Assembly (NCBI RefSeq): GCF_024158035.1
Contig: NZ_JAMZEK010000001.1
Span: forward strand, 310,001-374,000
From: Dyella lutea
GTDB lineage: Bacteria; Pseudomonadota; Gammaproteobacteria; Xanthomonadales; Rhodanobacteraceae
Direction: 5' to 3'
Length of the DNA: 64,000 bases
The notes under the pieces are model-generated. The model had not been told where the DNA came from and ran no database searches. It saw only the letters and a list, made by a program, of their open reading frames with translations. This document shows, in pieces, positions 35,201 to 44,900 of this stretch (position 1 is the stretch's first letter; every line of letters starts with the position of its first letter). Position numbers and translations under genes: made by a program.

Positions 35201-36166
35201 ATGGCCGACAACGATCCTCCCGGGCAGGACATCCAGACCACCGCGCGCGCCGGCGGCGCGTCGAGCCGGCCCACGGTGGCGCTTGCGCTCGGCGCCGGCG
35301 GCGCCAAGGGGCTTGCGCACATCGGCGTGATCGAGGAGATCGAGGCGGCCGGCTACGAGATCTCGGCGATCGCCGGCAGCTCGATGGGCGCGCTGATCGG
35401 GGGCATCTACGCGATGGGCAAGCTGGACGTCTACCGCGACTGGGTGTCCACCCTGGCCAAGCTCGACGTGCTGCGCCTGCTGGACTGGACCTTCACCGGC
35501 GGCGGCCTGATCAAGGGCGAGAAGATCATCGGCACACTGCGCGAGCTGATCGGCGACGTGCACATCGAGGACCTACCACTGGCCTACACGGCGGTAGCCA
35601 CCGACCTGGAGCGCGAGCGCGAAGTGTGGCTCACCCGCGGCTCGCTGTTCGAGGCGATCCGGGCGTCGATCGCCATTCCCACCATCTTCCGGCCGCATCG
35701 CGTGGGCGGCCGGCTGCTGCTCGACGGCGCGCTGCTGAACCCGGTGCCGGTGACCCCGCTGATCCGCGAGCGCGCGGACTATCTGTTCGCGGTCAGCGTG
35801 GACGGGCCGGCCGAAGGCGCCCGGCCGGACCCCGCGGTAGCGGTCGACGACGAAAACCACCGCGGCCGGCTCGGCGAGTGGCTCGGCAAGTTGTTGCCGG
35901 CCGGCAACGGCACGCCCCGCGATGCCGCGCCCGGTGCACTTGAGCTGCTCAACCAGTCGATGGACCTGATGCAGGCCAACCTGTCACGCCTGCGGCTGGC
36001 AGCCTATGCGCCGGACCTGCTGATCCAGATGCCGCGCGACGTGTCCACCGCCTTCGAGTTCTACCGCGCGAAGGAGCTGATCGAACTCGGACGCGACCGG
36101 GCGCGCCAAGCGTTGCGCGGCTGGCACGAGCGCGAGGGGGCGGTGCCCGCGGGCATGCCCCGCTAG
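35201..36166 (+). CDS. Patatin-like phospholipase (RssA type)
   Basis: A 321-residue cytoplasmic or peripheral-membrane lipase. The oxyanion loop ALGAGGAKGLAHIGV, the nucleophile elbow GSSMG (around residue 67) and the catalytic Asp in LLLDGALLNP form the patatin Ser-Asp dyad. The ATG at 35201 begins about 25 residues before the domain. It is a single gene, ending 6 bases before the convergent DUF488 gene. Substrate unknown. Confidence 0.9.
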   Translation: MADNDPPGQDIQTTARAGGASSRPTVALALGAGGAKGLAHIGVIEEIEAAGYEISAIAGSSMGALIGGIYAMGKLDVYRDWVSTLAKLDVLRLLDWTFTGGGLIKGEKIIGTLRELIGDVHIEDLPLAYTAVATDLEREREVWLTRGSLFEAIRASIAIPTIFRPHRVGGRLLLDGALLNPVPVTPLIRERADYLFAVSVDGPAEGARPDPAVAVDDENHRGRLGEWLGKLLPAGNGTPRDAAPGALELLNQSMDLMQANLSRLRLAAYAPDLLIQMPRDVSTAFEFYRAKELIELGRDRARQALRGWHEREGAVPAGMPR

Positions 36167-36172
36167 GCCGTC

Positions 36173-36541
36173 TCAGCGCGGCCCATGGCCGTGCAGCCAG
36201 CATTCCAGATAATCCTTGAGCACCAGCGCATGGTTGTGTTCTTCGTCGCGCGCGGCATAGAGCAGGGTCAAGGGCCGGTGCACGGCCTGGTCGGCCAGCG
36301 GTCGCCAGTACTCGGCAAGATCATCCAGCTCCGCGGCATAGCGATGGCGGAAGGCCTCCCAGCGCGCGGGCTCATGACCGAACCAGCGTCGCAGCGCGGC
36401 CGACGGCGCCACCTCGCGGATCCAGCCATCGAGCCCGGCGGCGTCTTTGCGCACGCCTCGGGGCCACAGCCGGTCGACCAGCACCCGCCGACCGTCAGCC
36501 GGGTCGGGCGGAAGATAGATGCGTTTGACCCGGATGCGCAT
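36173..36541 (-). CDS. DUF488 family protein
   Basis: A 122-residue small protein with the DUF488 signatures RVLVDRLWPRGV near the start, WFGHEPARWEAFRHRY in the middle and LLYAARDEEHNHALVLKDYL near the end. The family (YeaO) has no proven biochemical role. It appears to be monocistronic and converges with the patatin gene. Confidence 0.88.
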   Translation of the reverse strand: MRIRVKRIYLPPDPADGRRVLVDRLWPRGVRKDAAGLDGWIREVAPSAALRRWFGHEPARWEAFRHRYAAELDDLAEYWRPLADQAVHRPLTLLYAARDEEHNHALVLKDYLECWLHGHGPR

Positions 36542-36619
36542 GCGCCGCCCCGCGTCCCAGGGAAAGCGCGAGCTTACGCCTGAAGCGGATGGTGGCGGGC
36601 TAAGCCGGCGTGAAGCCGG

Positions 36620-37336
36620 TTACAGCTCCTCGACCGCGGTGACCTTGCCCCGGCGCATCAGCCAGGCCACGCCCCGCAGGTCGGCCAGGCCGACCCACAG
36701 GCGATCGAGCATGCCGTACTTCGACGTGCCCGCGGTGCGCGGGCGGTGCCCCACCGGCACACTGGTGCTCTGGAAGCCGGCGCGCTTGACCAGCGCCGGC
36801 AGGTAGCGGTGCATGTGGTCGAAGTAGGGCAGGCGCAGGAACACCTCGCGCTCGAACAGCTTCAGGCCGCAGCCGGTGTCCGGGGTGGCGTCCTTGAGCA
36901 TGCGCGAGCGCACCGCGTTGGCGATCTTCGAGGAGATCCGCTTGTTGAAGCTGTCCCGGCGCGTGGTGCGCCAGCCGGCGAACAGCCGCACCGCCGGCGC
37001 GGCGTCGGCGCGCGCGGCGAGCAGCTTGGGGATGTCGGCCGGGTCGTTCTGGCCGTCGCCGTCCAGCGTGGCGATCCACGGCGACTGCGCCGCGCGCACG
37101 CCGTTCCACACCGCCGTGCTCTGGCCCGAACGGGTGACGTGGTGCAGCACGCGCAGCTCCGGGTGCTGCGCTTTCTGCGCGGCCAGCACCTGGCGACTGT
37201 CGTCGGTGGAGTCGTCGTCGACGTAGATCACCTCGTAGTCGACCTGGCCACGCAGGGCGGCGGCTATCTCGGCGAGCAGGGGCGGGATGTTGTCGCGCTC
37301 GTTGAAGACGGGGACGACGACGGAAAGCTGGGGCAT
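36620..37336 (-). CDS. Family 2 glycosyltransferase (polyprenyl-phosphate hexosyltransferase-like)
   Basis: A 238-residue GT-A enzyme with SVVVPVFNERDNIPPLL at the N-terminus, VIYVDDDSTDDS and the metal-binding DGDGQNDP, as in dolichol/undecaprenyl-phosphate mannose or glucose synthases. The usual C-terminal membrane helices of longer members are missing, so it is likely cytoplasmic and peripheral. It lies downstream of parB on the same strand, with about 115 bases between them; no flippase or transferase partner is adjacent. Confidence 0.9.
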   Translation of the reverse strand: MPQLSVVVPVFNERDNIPPLLAEIAAALRGQVDYEVIYVDDDSTDDSRQVLAAQKAQHPELRVLHHVTRSGQSTAVWNGVRAAQSPWIATLDGDGQNDPADIPKLLAARADAAPAVRLFAGWRTTRRDSFNKRISSKIANAVRSRMLKDATPDTGCGLKLFEREVFLRLPYFDHMHRYLPALVKRAGFQSTSVPVGHRPRTAGTSKYGMLDRLWVGLADLRGVAWLMRRGKVTAVEEL

Positions 37337-37452
37337 GGGTCGGGCCTTGGAATGACGCGCCGCGGCGGCAGGCAGCGCAAGAGTTTACCGCCTGGCGGGC
37401 ACGACCGCCCGGCACCGGCGCGACGGAACCGCGCCGCGTCGCCGACGGGCGA

Positions 37453-38319
37453 TCAGCGGATCTTGCCGAGGATGCCCTCGAGTTCGTCGTTGCTGTGGTA
37501 GTGGATCACCAGCTTGCCGCGGCCGCCGCGGCTCTGCGCCAGCTCCACCCGGGTGGCGAAGCGCTCGGCCAGCTCGCGCTCCAGCGCGTCGATGTTGGGA
37601 TCTCGCGCACCGGCCGCCTTGGCCTTGCCCTTCGGCGCGCTCTGCGCCTTGCGCGCGGCATCCTCCAGCTCGCGCACGCTCCAGCCCAGCGTGGAGGCTT
37701 GGCGCGCCAGCGGCACGGCAGCCGCCTCATCCAGCGTGAGCAGGCATCGAGCGTGGCCCATCTCCAGCTTGCCCTCGTCGAGCAGCTTCTTGATCGCCGG
37801 GGGCAGGTCAGTCAGGCGCAGCAGGTTGGACACCGCGGCGCGCGAGCGACCCACCGCGTCGGCCGCCTGCTGGTGGGTGAGCTCGAAATCCTCGATCAGC
37901 CGCTTCAGCGCGTCGGCCTCTTCCAGCGGGGTCAGGTCCTGGCGCTGGATGTTCTCGATCAGCGCCATCGCCGGCACGGCGACTTCCGGCACGTCTTTCA
38001 CCAGCGCCGGGATCTCGCTCATCTGCGCCCGCTGCGCAGCGCGCCAGCGTCGCTCGCCAGCGATCAGCTCGTAGCTGTTCTTGCCCAACGCGCGGACCAC
38101 CACCGGCTGGATCAGGCCTTGGGCCTTGATCGAGGCGGCCAGCTCGTCCAGCGCCTCGTCGTTCCAGTGACGCCGCGGCTGGTACTTGCCGGGCTGGATC
38201 TGCTGGATCGGCAGGGTGCGCAGCTCGCCCTCCTGCTCGATCACCGACGGGGCGCCGGCTCCATCGCCGCCCAGCAGGGCATCGAGCCCGCGTCCCAGTC
38301 CACGCTTCTTCGCAGCCAT
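37453..38319 (-). CDS. parB: Chromosome partitioning protein ParB
   Basis: A 288-residue DNA-binding CTPase. The start KKRGLGRGLDALLG is typical of chromosomal ParB. The CTP-binding motifs GERRWRAA and ENIQRQDL and the HTH (THQQAADAVGRSRAAVSNLLRL) are followed by the dimerisation tail. It spreads from parS sites near oriC. It starts 2 bases after parA. I looked for the usual parS palindrome (TGTTTCACGTGAAACA type) by eye in the surroundings and did not find it. Confidence 0.96.
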   Translation of the reverse strand: MAAKKRGLGRGLDALLGGDGAGAPSVIEQEGELRTLPIQQIQPGKYQPRRHWNDEALDELAASIKAQGLIQPVVVRALGKNSYELIAGERRWRAAQRAQMSEIPALVKDVPEVAVPAMALIENIQRQDLTPLEEADALKRLIEDFELTHQQAADAVGRSRAAVSNLLRLTDLPPAIKKLLDEGKLEMGHARCLLTLDEAAAVPLARQASTLGWSVRELEDAARKAQSAPKGKAKAAGARDPNIDALERELAERFATRVELAQSRGGRGKLVIHYHSNDELEGILGKIR

Positions 38320-38321
38320 GC

Positions 38322-39170
38322 TTACTCCTGGTGAAGATCGATCGTCGCGTCGTGCGCGGCGGTCGGGTCGTCGTGCATTTCGCCCAGCGCGGCGAGCGCC
38401 GCCTGGGCGCCGCGCTCGCGGCGGATGATCTCGCCGGCCAGCCCTATGTAGGCGATCGCACCGCGCGAGCTGCGGTCATAAAGGTGAATCGGCTGGCCGT
38501 GGCTGGGCGCCTCGGCCAGGCGCACGTTGCGCGGAATGATCGAACGCAGCACCTTGTCGCCGAAGTGCTGGGTCAGCTGTGCCGAGACCTCGTTGCCCAG
38601 GTTGTTGCGCACGTCGTACATGGTGCGCAGCAGGCCCTCGATCTCCAGACCCGGGTTCAGCCGTGCCCGCACCGCCTTGACCGTGTCGAGCAGGCTGGAC
38701 AGGCCCTCCAGCGCGAAATACTCGCACTGCACCGGGATCAGCAGCCCGTCGGCCGCGGTCAGCGCGTTGAGCGTGAGCAGGTGCAGCGAGGGCGGGCAGT
38801 CGATCAGGATCGTGTCGTACTTGCCGGCCACCTTGGCCAGCTGTTCCTTCAGCCGGCTCTCGCGCGCCAGTGCGTCCATCAACTTGAGCTCGGCCGCGGT
38901 CAGGTCGCCGTTGCCCGGCAGCAGGTCGTAGTGCGCCGCGGTGGTGACGATGGCGCGCTCGATCGGCGCCTCGTCCAGCAGCACCTCGCAGCCGTTCGGC
39001 TTGGCCTGGTTCTTGTCCACACCCGAGGCCATCGTCGCGTTGCCCTGCGGATCGAGGTCGACCAGCAGCACCTTGCGCTTGGCCGCCGCCAGCGCAGCGG
39101 CAAGGTTGACGGCGGTGGTGGTCTTGCCGACGCCGCCCTTCTGGTTGGCGACAGCGATGATGCGTGCCAT
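38322..39170 (-). CDS. parA: Chromosome partitioning ATPase ParA (Soj)
   Basis: A 282-residue Walker-type ATPase with the deviant Walker A KGGVGKTTTAVNLAAAL at residue 11, LVDLDPQGNAT and LIDCPPSLHLLTLNAL. The residues after 255 are an Ala/His-rich tail. It forms gradients on the nucleoid that move ParB-parS complexes. Upstream is rsmG, 40 bases away, on the same strand. The order rsmG-parA-parB is conserved near oriC in many bacteria. Confidence 0.96.
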   Translation of the reverse strand: MARIIAVANQKGGVGKTTTAVNLAAALAAAKRKVLLVDLDPQGNATMASGVDKNQAKPNGCEVLLDEAPIERAIVTTAAHYDLLPGNGDLTAAELKLMDALARESRLKEQLAKVAGKYDTILIDCPPSLHLLTLNALTAADGLLIPVQCEYFALEGLSSLLDTVKAVRARLNPGLEIEGLLRTMYDVRNNLGNEVSAQLTQHFGDKVLRSIIPRNVRLAEAPSHGQPIHLYDRSSRGAIAYIGLAGEIIRRERGAQAALAALGEMHDDPTAAHDATIDLHQE

Positions 39171-39210
39171 GGGTCGTCGTTACCGTGCGCGGACGAAAAG
39201 GGCAGGTAGA

Positions 39211-39867
39211 TTAACAGGCTGCCGGGGCCGAAGCGGGCCCCGCATGGCGGATTACCGCGAGGTGGCGTTCGCCCTCCAGCCCGGGCACGGCCAGCGTGTG
39301 CATCGAGGCCAGCCCGAAACCCGGCGGCAGCGCCTCCAGCTCGTCGTCGGGCCGGCGCCCCTTCATCGCCAGCCAGGTCCCGCCCGGGGCCAGCAAGTGG
39401 CCGCCCCAGCCCAGCATGTCGGCCAGGGTGGCGAAGGCGCGGGCGGTGATGCACTCGAACCGGCCCTGCACGTCCTCCACCCGCGACTGCACCGCCTGCA
39501 CGCCCTCCAGTTTCAGGCTGCGGATCGCCTCGCGCAGGAAGCGGACCTTCTTGCCGTTGGAATCGACCAGGGTGATGGCCCGACCTGGCGCGGCAATCGC
39601 CAGCACGATGCCCGGCAGCCCGGGGCCAGTGCCCAGATCGGCCAGCGTCGCCCCGGACACGAACGGCAGGATCGCCAGCGAGTCGAGCAGGTGTCGGGTC
39701 ACCATCTCGGCCGGATCGCGCACCGCGGTGAGGTTGTAGGCCGCGTTCCAGCGCACCAGCAGGTCGAGGTAATCGAGCAGCCGCGGCACGGCGCCGGGCG
39801 GGAGCTGCAGACCGAGCGTGGCGATGCCCTGTTCCAGGCGGTGTTGCAAGGCGGCGCGATCGGTCAT
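39211..39867 (-). CDS. rsmG: 16S rRNA m7G527 methyltransferase RsmG (GidB)
   Basis: A 218-residue SAM-dependent methyltransferase. Motifs are WNAAYNLTAVRDP, HLLDSLAILP, LADLGTGPGLPGIVLAI (SAM site) and LVDSNGKKVRFLREA. It methylates G527 of 16S rRNA. The ATG at 39867 starts MTDRAALQHRLEQG as in relatives; a longer frame to 39948 crosses the SPFH-gene terminator region and is not used. Confidence 0.96.
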   Translation of the reverse strand: MTDRAALQHRLEQGIATLGLQLPPGAVPRLLDYLDLLVRWNAAYNLTAVRDPAEMVTRHLLDSLAILPFVSGATLADLGTGPGLPGIVLAIAAPGRAITLVDSNGKKVRFLREAIRSLKLEGVQAVQSRVEDVQGRFECITARAFATLADMLGWGGHLLAPGGTWLAMKGRRPDDELEALPPGFGLASMHTLAVPGLEGERHLAVIRHAGPASAPAAC

Positions 39868-39917
39868 GGTGGGTCCAGGCAGGCGGTTTGGCCGACGAGT
39901 ATCGGGCGTGCTCCGGG

Positions 39918-39943
39918 CAAAAGAAAACCCGCCGGAGCGGGTT
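39918..39943 (-). terminator. Rho-independent terminator after the SPFH-like gene
   Basis: On the minus strand the stem AACCCGC/GCGGGTT (39943-39926, 4-base loop) is followed by TTCTTTTG. It lies between the SPFH-like gene and rsmG, so rsmG must start from its own promoter in 39868-39917. Confidence 0.75.
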
Positions 39944-40003
39944 CGCAAGTACGCAAAGTCCCCTTCGCGCCGCCGCTCTGGGGCGGCTCGGCGCGCTTCG
40001 GAT

Positions 40004-40462
40004 TCAGGCGATTTCCAGCTCCACCCGCGTGATCATCAGACCACGCTCACGCAGGGCACCGTTGAGCGCCTGCTTCATGCGGCTGCCGAGATCGCGGCGA
40101 TCGCCAGCGACAAGCGGCGACTCGCCGAGCGCGGCCAGCGCGCCGCAACGGATCAGCTGGGGTGCCTCGTCGATGGTGGCTTCGGCACGCTCGGGCTCGA
40201 GCACCTGCCAGTACACGGTGCCGCGCAATTCGTGGCTGTCGGCCTGCGGTTGCTCGAAGCGCAGCACCTGGCCGCCCAGATCGATGCGGTGGCCTATGCG
40301 ATCCAGACCCGGCACCACCCAGTGCGTACCCGGCTCCAGCAGGCGCAAAGGCTGGCCCCGGCGATACAGGCTGTGGACCTGGCCGATCGGCACCCGACGC
40401 ATCGCGGCGGCGATCACGCCGGCGGCGACTGCGATGATGGCGATGGCCAAGGTCAAGTTCAT
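40004..40462 (-). CDS. Short SPFH/band-7-like membrane protein
   Basis: A 152-residue protein with an N-terminal transmembrane helix (LTLAIAIIAVAAGVIAAAM), then RRVPIGQVHSLYRRGQPLRLLEPGTHWVVPGLDRIGH, which resembles the start of SPFH/band-7 domains (a hook such as EPGLHFVIP). It ends where a full SPFH domain would be finishing and lacks the usual C-terminal coiled coil, so it is unusually short. Family membership is likely but the function is unknown. It is followed by a terminator. A promoter with TTGTCA and TAAAAC (minus strand, about 40508-40482) is possible. Confidence 0.65.
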   Translation of the reverse strand: MNLTLAIAIIAVAAGVIAAAMRRVPIGQVHSLYRRGQPLRLLEPGTHWVVPGLDRIGHRIDLGGQVLRFEQPQADSHELRGTVYWQVLEPERAEATIDEAPQLIRCGALAALGESPLVAGDRRDLGSRMKQALNGALRERGLMITRVELEIA

Positions 40463-40509
40463 AAGAGTCAGTGAGTTGCAGAGTTTTATTGCTCAAACTT
40501 TCATGACAA

Positions 40510-40529
40510 GCATACAGGTGCATGTATGC
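40510..40529. promoter_or_regulatory. Inverted repeat upstream of the SPFH-like gene
   Basis: GCATACA (40510-40516) and TGTATGC (40523-40529) form a perfect 7-bp inverted repeat with a 6-base centre in an AT-rich island. It lies just upstream of the possible SPFH-gene -35, so it may be an operator. The rest of 40530-40829 shows no gene or clear signal. Confidence 0.35.
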
Positions 40530-40829
40530 GCTTTGATTAATTTAAATTTAACGGCACTACAAGTCCAGCACCCGGACTGTGACGGGCAGCACGCCGCGGA
40601 TGGCGGATGGGCGCCTCCACCCCGATATCGGCGGACCGAGCGGGTGCTTGAGGCATCCCGCCCCAGCGCCGTCGGTGGGTGAGGAAGACTTCTTGCTGCG
40701 TCGCGGGATATCACTCCGCGCATGTGATCCAGTTCAAAAACGAATCCCGGCGGGCGTTTCCGGCGACGCGCCAGCCGTTTCGGGGATTTTTCCTTATCGC
40801 AGCGCAGCAAATCTTTGTTTTGCAAAAGC

Positions 40830-40858
40830 TTTACAAGCTTCGATGAAAACGTTTACGT
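40830..40858 (+). promoter_or_regulatory. Candidate promoter of the lacI-receptor operon
   Basis: TTTACA (40830-40835), a 17-base spacer and TTACGT (40853-40858) lie about 40 bases before the GTG of lacI. A LacI-type operator covers the end of the spacer and part of the -10. Upstream is also a perfect 10-bp palindrome TTTTGCAAAA (40818-40827). Confidence 0.5.
40845..40856. promoter_or_regulatory. LacI-family operator 1 at the lacI promoter
   Basis: GAAAACGTTTAC is a near-perfect palindrome around a central CG, the hallmark of LacI-family sites (compare the catabolite-response consensus TGWAANCGNTNWCA). It overlaps the predicted -10. The exact reverse complement occurs at 46720-46731 inside the glucanase gene of the same locus. 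Confidence 0.65.
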
Positions 40859-40901
40859 TCCACCCCGGCGCAGGGGACCGGCGCGGCAAAAAGGCGGAAT
40901 C

Positions 40902-41942
40902 GTGACGACAGTGACCATCAAAGACGTGGCGCGGGAGGCCGGCGTGTCCGTGGCCTCGGTGTCGCGTGCGCTCAATGGCACCGGCGGCGTCACGGCCGAG
41001 ACCGAGAAGCGGATCCGCGATGTCGCCGCGCGACTGCGCTACATCCCCCACGGCGCGGCACGCAGCCTGATCACCCGCCGTACGCACACCATCGGGGCGC
41101 TGTTGCCGGACATGTACGGCGAGTTCTTCTCCGAGCTGATCCGCGGCATCGACCTGGCTGCGCGCGCCCGCGGCCTGCACCTGCTGGTGTCCAGCGCGCA
41201 CGACGGCGTGGAAGATGCCGCTGCCGCGTTGCGCACCATGCGCGGACGGGTCGACGGCATGATCATCCTGTCGCCGCGCGCCGACGCTTCGTTCCTGCAC
41301 ACCAACCTGCCCGAGTCGCTGCCCACGGTGCTGCTCAACAGCCCGCTGCGGGGTCCGCGCTACCCGGTGCTGAACATCGACAATCATGGCGGTGCGCACG
41401 CCATGGTGCGGCACCTGGCGGTCGAACGCGGCTATCGCGACATCGCTCTCGTCGCCGGTCCACACGACAACTACGACGCCCAGCAGCGCGAAGAGGGCTA
41501 TCGCGCGGCGATGGCGGAATTCGTACCCGGTGCCTCGTTGCGCATCATCCGCGGCGAGTTCACGGAGGAGTCGGGGTACCGCGCGGGCTGCGAAATGATG
41601 GCCTCGGGGAAGCTCCCGCGAGCGGTGTTCGCCGCCAACGACATGATGGCGATCGGCTGCCTGCTGGCACTGCGCGAGGCCGGCGTGCGCGTGCCCGAAG
41701 AAGTCGCGGTGACCGGCTTCGACGACATCCCCATCGCCCGCTACATCACACCTGCATTGACCACGGTGCAGGTGCGCATCGTGGACCTGGGACGGAGTGC
41801 CCTCGAGCGACTGGCCGCGCTGCTGGATGCACCCGACCAGGCCACCCCGCCGGAAGCCGACACGCTCGGTTGTCACGTCGTGGTGCGTGACAGCTGCGGC
41901 GCACGTCCGCCCGGCAAGACATCGACCAAGAAAGCCCGCTAA
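40902..41942 (+). CDS. LacI-family repressor of the glycan locus
   Basis: A 346-residue regulator with an N-terminal HTH (TIKDVAREAGVSVASVSRALNG) and hinge (IPHGAARSL), followed by a periplasmic-binding-protein-like sugar domain (HTIGALLPDMYGEFFSELIRGI; FAANDMMAIGCLLALREAGV; VAVTGFDDIPIARYITPALTTV). The start GTG 40902 follows AAGGCGG. It is only 35 bases before the TonB receptor gene, so the two are probably co-transcribed. The operator over its own promoter suggests autorepression released by a sugar from the glucan. Confidence 0.93.
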   Translation: MTTVTIKDVAREAGVSVASVSRALNGTGGVTAETEKRIRDVAARLRYIPHGAARSLITRRTHTIGALLPDMYGEFFSELIRGIDLAARARGLHLLVSSAHDGVEDAAAALRTMRGRVDGMIILSPRADASFLHTNLPESLPTVLLNSPLRGPRYPVLNIDNHGGAHAMVRHLAVERGYRDIALVAGPHDNYDAQQREEGYRAAMAEFVPGASLRIIRGEFTEESGYRAGCEMMASGKLPRAVFAANDMMAIGCLLALREAGVRVPEEVAVTGFDDIPIARYITPALTTVQVRIVDLGRSALERLAALLDAPDQATPPEADTLGCHVVVRDSCGARPPGKTSTKKAR

Positions 41943-41977
41943 GGGCACAACAGAATCATCCCTTTGGGAGGGAAGTC

Positions 41978-44900
41978 ATGAAGGCGCCACTGCATCTGAA
42001 GAGAAAGCTGCTTGCGAGCGCCATCGCCACCACGGTGGTGGCGATCGGCGCGGCACCCACCACCGCCTGGAGCCAGTCGGCCTACGCGACGCTGCGCGGC
42101 AAGGCCTCGCCCGGCGCGACGGTCACGGCATTCAACCCGGCCACCGGCACCACCCGCCGCACCACCGCCAGCGGGGACGGCAGCTACACGCTGACCGGCC
42201 TGCCGCCGGGCACCTACCAGGTCGACGCCGGCCCGGGCACGCAGCAGAACATCAAGCTCACCGTGGCCTCCACCGCCACGCTGAACTTCGGCGCAGCTGC
42301 GGGCCCGGCGCCCTCTACCGCGAACGCCACCAATCTCGGCGGCGTCACGGTATCGGCCACCACGCTGCAGGAAGTGAAGACCTCCGAAATCGCCACCACG
42401 ATCTCGCAGCATCAGATCGACACCATCCCGCAGATCTCGCGCAACTTCCTCGAGTTCGCCGACACCGTGCCGGGCATGGTGTTCAGCGTGGACTCCAGCG
42501 GCCACACCTCGCTGCGCGGCGGTGCGCAGAACAACAGCTCGGTGAACGTCTACATAGACGGCGTCGGCCAGAAGAGCTACGTGAAGGAGGGCGGCGTCAG
42601 CGGCCAGTTCTCCAGCCAGGGCAACCCGTTCCCGCAGCTGGCGATCGGCGAGTACAAGGTCATCACCTCGAACTACAAGGCCGAGTACGACCAGATCTCG
42701 TCCGCCGCGGTGACCGCCGAAACCAAGTCGGGTACCAACGAATTCCACGGTGAGGCCTACTACACCTACACCAACGATGGCCTGCGCGCGCGCACGCCTG
42801 CCGAGGCAGCGGCCGGTACCAAGACGAAGTCGCACGAGAAGCAGTACGGCTTCGCGATCGGGGGGCCGATCATCAAGGACAAGATGCACTTCTTCTTCGC
42901 CTACGAGCCGAAACGGTTCGACACGCCGACCACGGTGGTACCAGGCGTGACGGGGGTGACCAACCTGCTGCCGGCGAGTGTCGCGGCGCAGGAAGGACCG
43001 TCGAACCTCCCGTTCAAGGAAGACCTGTACTTCGGCAAGATCGACTGGGAGCCGACCGACCGCGACCGCTTCGAGTTCAGCGGTCAGGTCCGCAAGGAAG
43101 ACCAGTACGACAACATCGGCGGCGCGACCGCGGCCAGTGCGGGTATCGACACCAAGAACAACGATACCCGCCTCGCGCTGCGCTGGCAGCACAGCGGCGA
43201 AAGCTACTTCAACGAGGTGCTGCTGACCCACGAGAAGGCGTACAACAACCCGACTTCGCTCGGGAGCGGCAACGGTTCGGTCTACACCTTCGAGCCGCTG
43301 CAGGACGCCACCATCCTGATCACCGGCTCGGCCAACGCGCTGGCGACCCAGAAGAAGGGCCAGAAGGGTCCGGCGATCCAGGACGACCTGACCTTCAATG
43401 ACCTGGAGTGGCACGGCGACCACGTCGTGAAGATGGGCGTGAAGTACAAGGAGGTCACCCTCAACGCGCAGGACGCGGGCCTCTCCAATCCCCAGTTCTT
43501 CTACAACGTCACCACCAGCGGAACCAGCAGCACGCCGTACAAGGCGTTCTTCCCGAACCCGGTGGCCGGCCTCAACCCGGTGGCGAAGTCCAAGGACAAA
43601 CAGCTGGGCATGTACATCCAGGACGACTGGGCGGTGAACGAGAAGCTGACCCTGAACCTGGGCGTCCGCTGGGACTATGAGCGCAACCCGTCGTACCTGA
43701 ACTATGTGACCCCGGCGAACGTGATCGCCTCGCTGAACGGCCCCAACCCGGATCCGGCCGCGCCGGCCGGACAGACCTATGCGCAGGCGCTGGCCCTGGG
43801 CGGCATCAACGTCAACGACTACATCAGCAACGGCCACAACCGGAAGGCGCAGAAGAACGAGTTCCAGCCGCGCCTGGGCTTCTCCTACGACATCAACGGC
43901 GACGAGGAGCACGTGATCTTCGGCGGTGCCGGCCGCGCCTACGACCGCGACCTTTACGATTACCTGCAGCTGGAGCTGACCAAGTCGGCGCTGCCGGAAT
44001 CCACCGTCTACTTCACCGATCCGGCGACCGGCCTGTGCAAGAACGGCGGCACGCCCTGCTTCGCCTGGGACCCGGCCTACCTCGGTGGCGTCGGCACGCT
44101 GCAGTCGCTGGTGTCGACCACCAACGCCGGCAACGAAGTGGACATGATCAACAACAAGCTGAAGGCACCGTATTCGGACCAGTTCAGCATCGGCATGCGC
44201 AACAAGCTCGGCGACTGGAACACCAGCGCCACCATCGCGCGCATCCTCAGCCACGACGGTTTCGCGTTCACCCTGGGCAACCGCTATCCGGACGGCGCGT
44301 TCTTCCACAGCAACGGCCAGCCCTGGGGCAACGGCGTACCGGGCTTTGGCGGACTGATTCTCGGCAACAACGGCATCGAGACGCGCACCACCCAGCTGCT
44401 GCTCTCGGTGGACAAGCCGTACGACAAGGAGTCGGGCTGGGGTGCCACCTTCGCCTACACCTATACCAAGGCGACCCAGAACCGCGACATCAACGAGCAC
44501 TACTCGTTCGACGAGGCGACGATCGGGAATTACCCGTTCATCACGTCCAACGCGGCTTCGAAGCACCGCTTCGTCGCCACCGGCGTGATCGACGTGCCGT
44601 GGGGCATCACGTTGTCGGCCAAGGTGACCCTGGCCACGCCGATCCCGGGCAACACCATCGGCTGCTACAACTTCACCTTCCCGACCGGCAGCCACTGCAC
44701 GCCGCAGGCGGGCATCCCGGGCGGCAACGGGCGGTTCCTGATCGGCGGCAAGGTGTTCGGCTATCGTGACGTGGACTTCCAGGCCACCAAGGACTTCGAC
44801 CTGGGCCACGGCATCTCGATCTACGGCCGCTTCGACCTGCTGAACGCGTTCAACTTCCGGAACTTCTCGGACCAGCTGTACTACTTCGGCGCAACACCCA

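Noticed and set aside
36600-39200. A parS site close to parAB
   Set aside because: No match to the TGTTTCACGTGAAACA-type palindrome was seen in or around the parAB genes; a genome-wide motif search would be needed.
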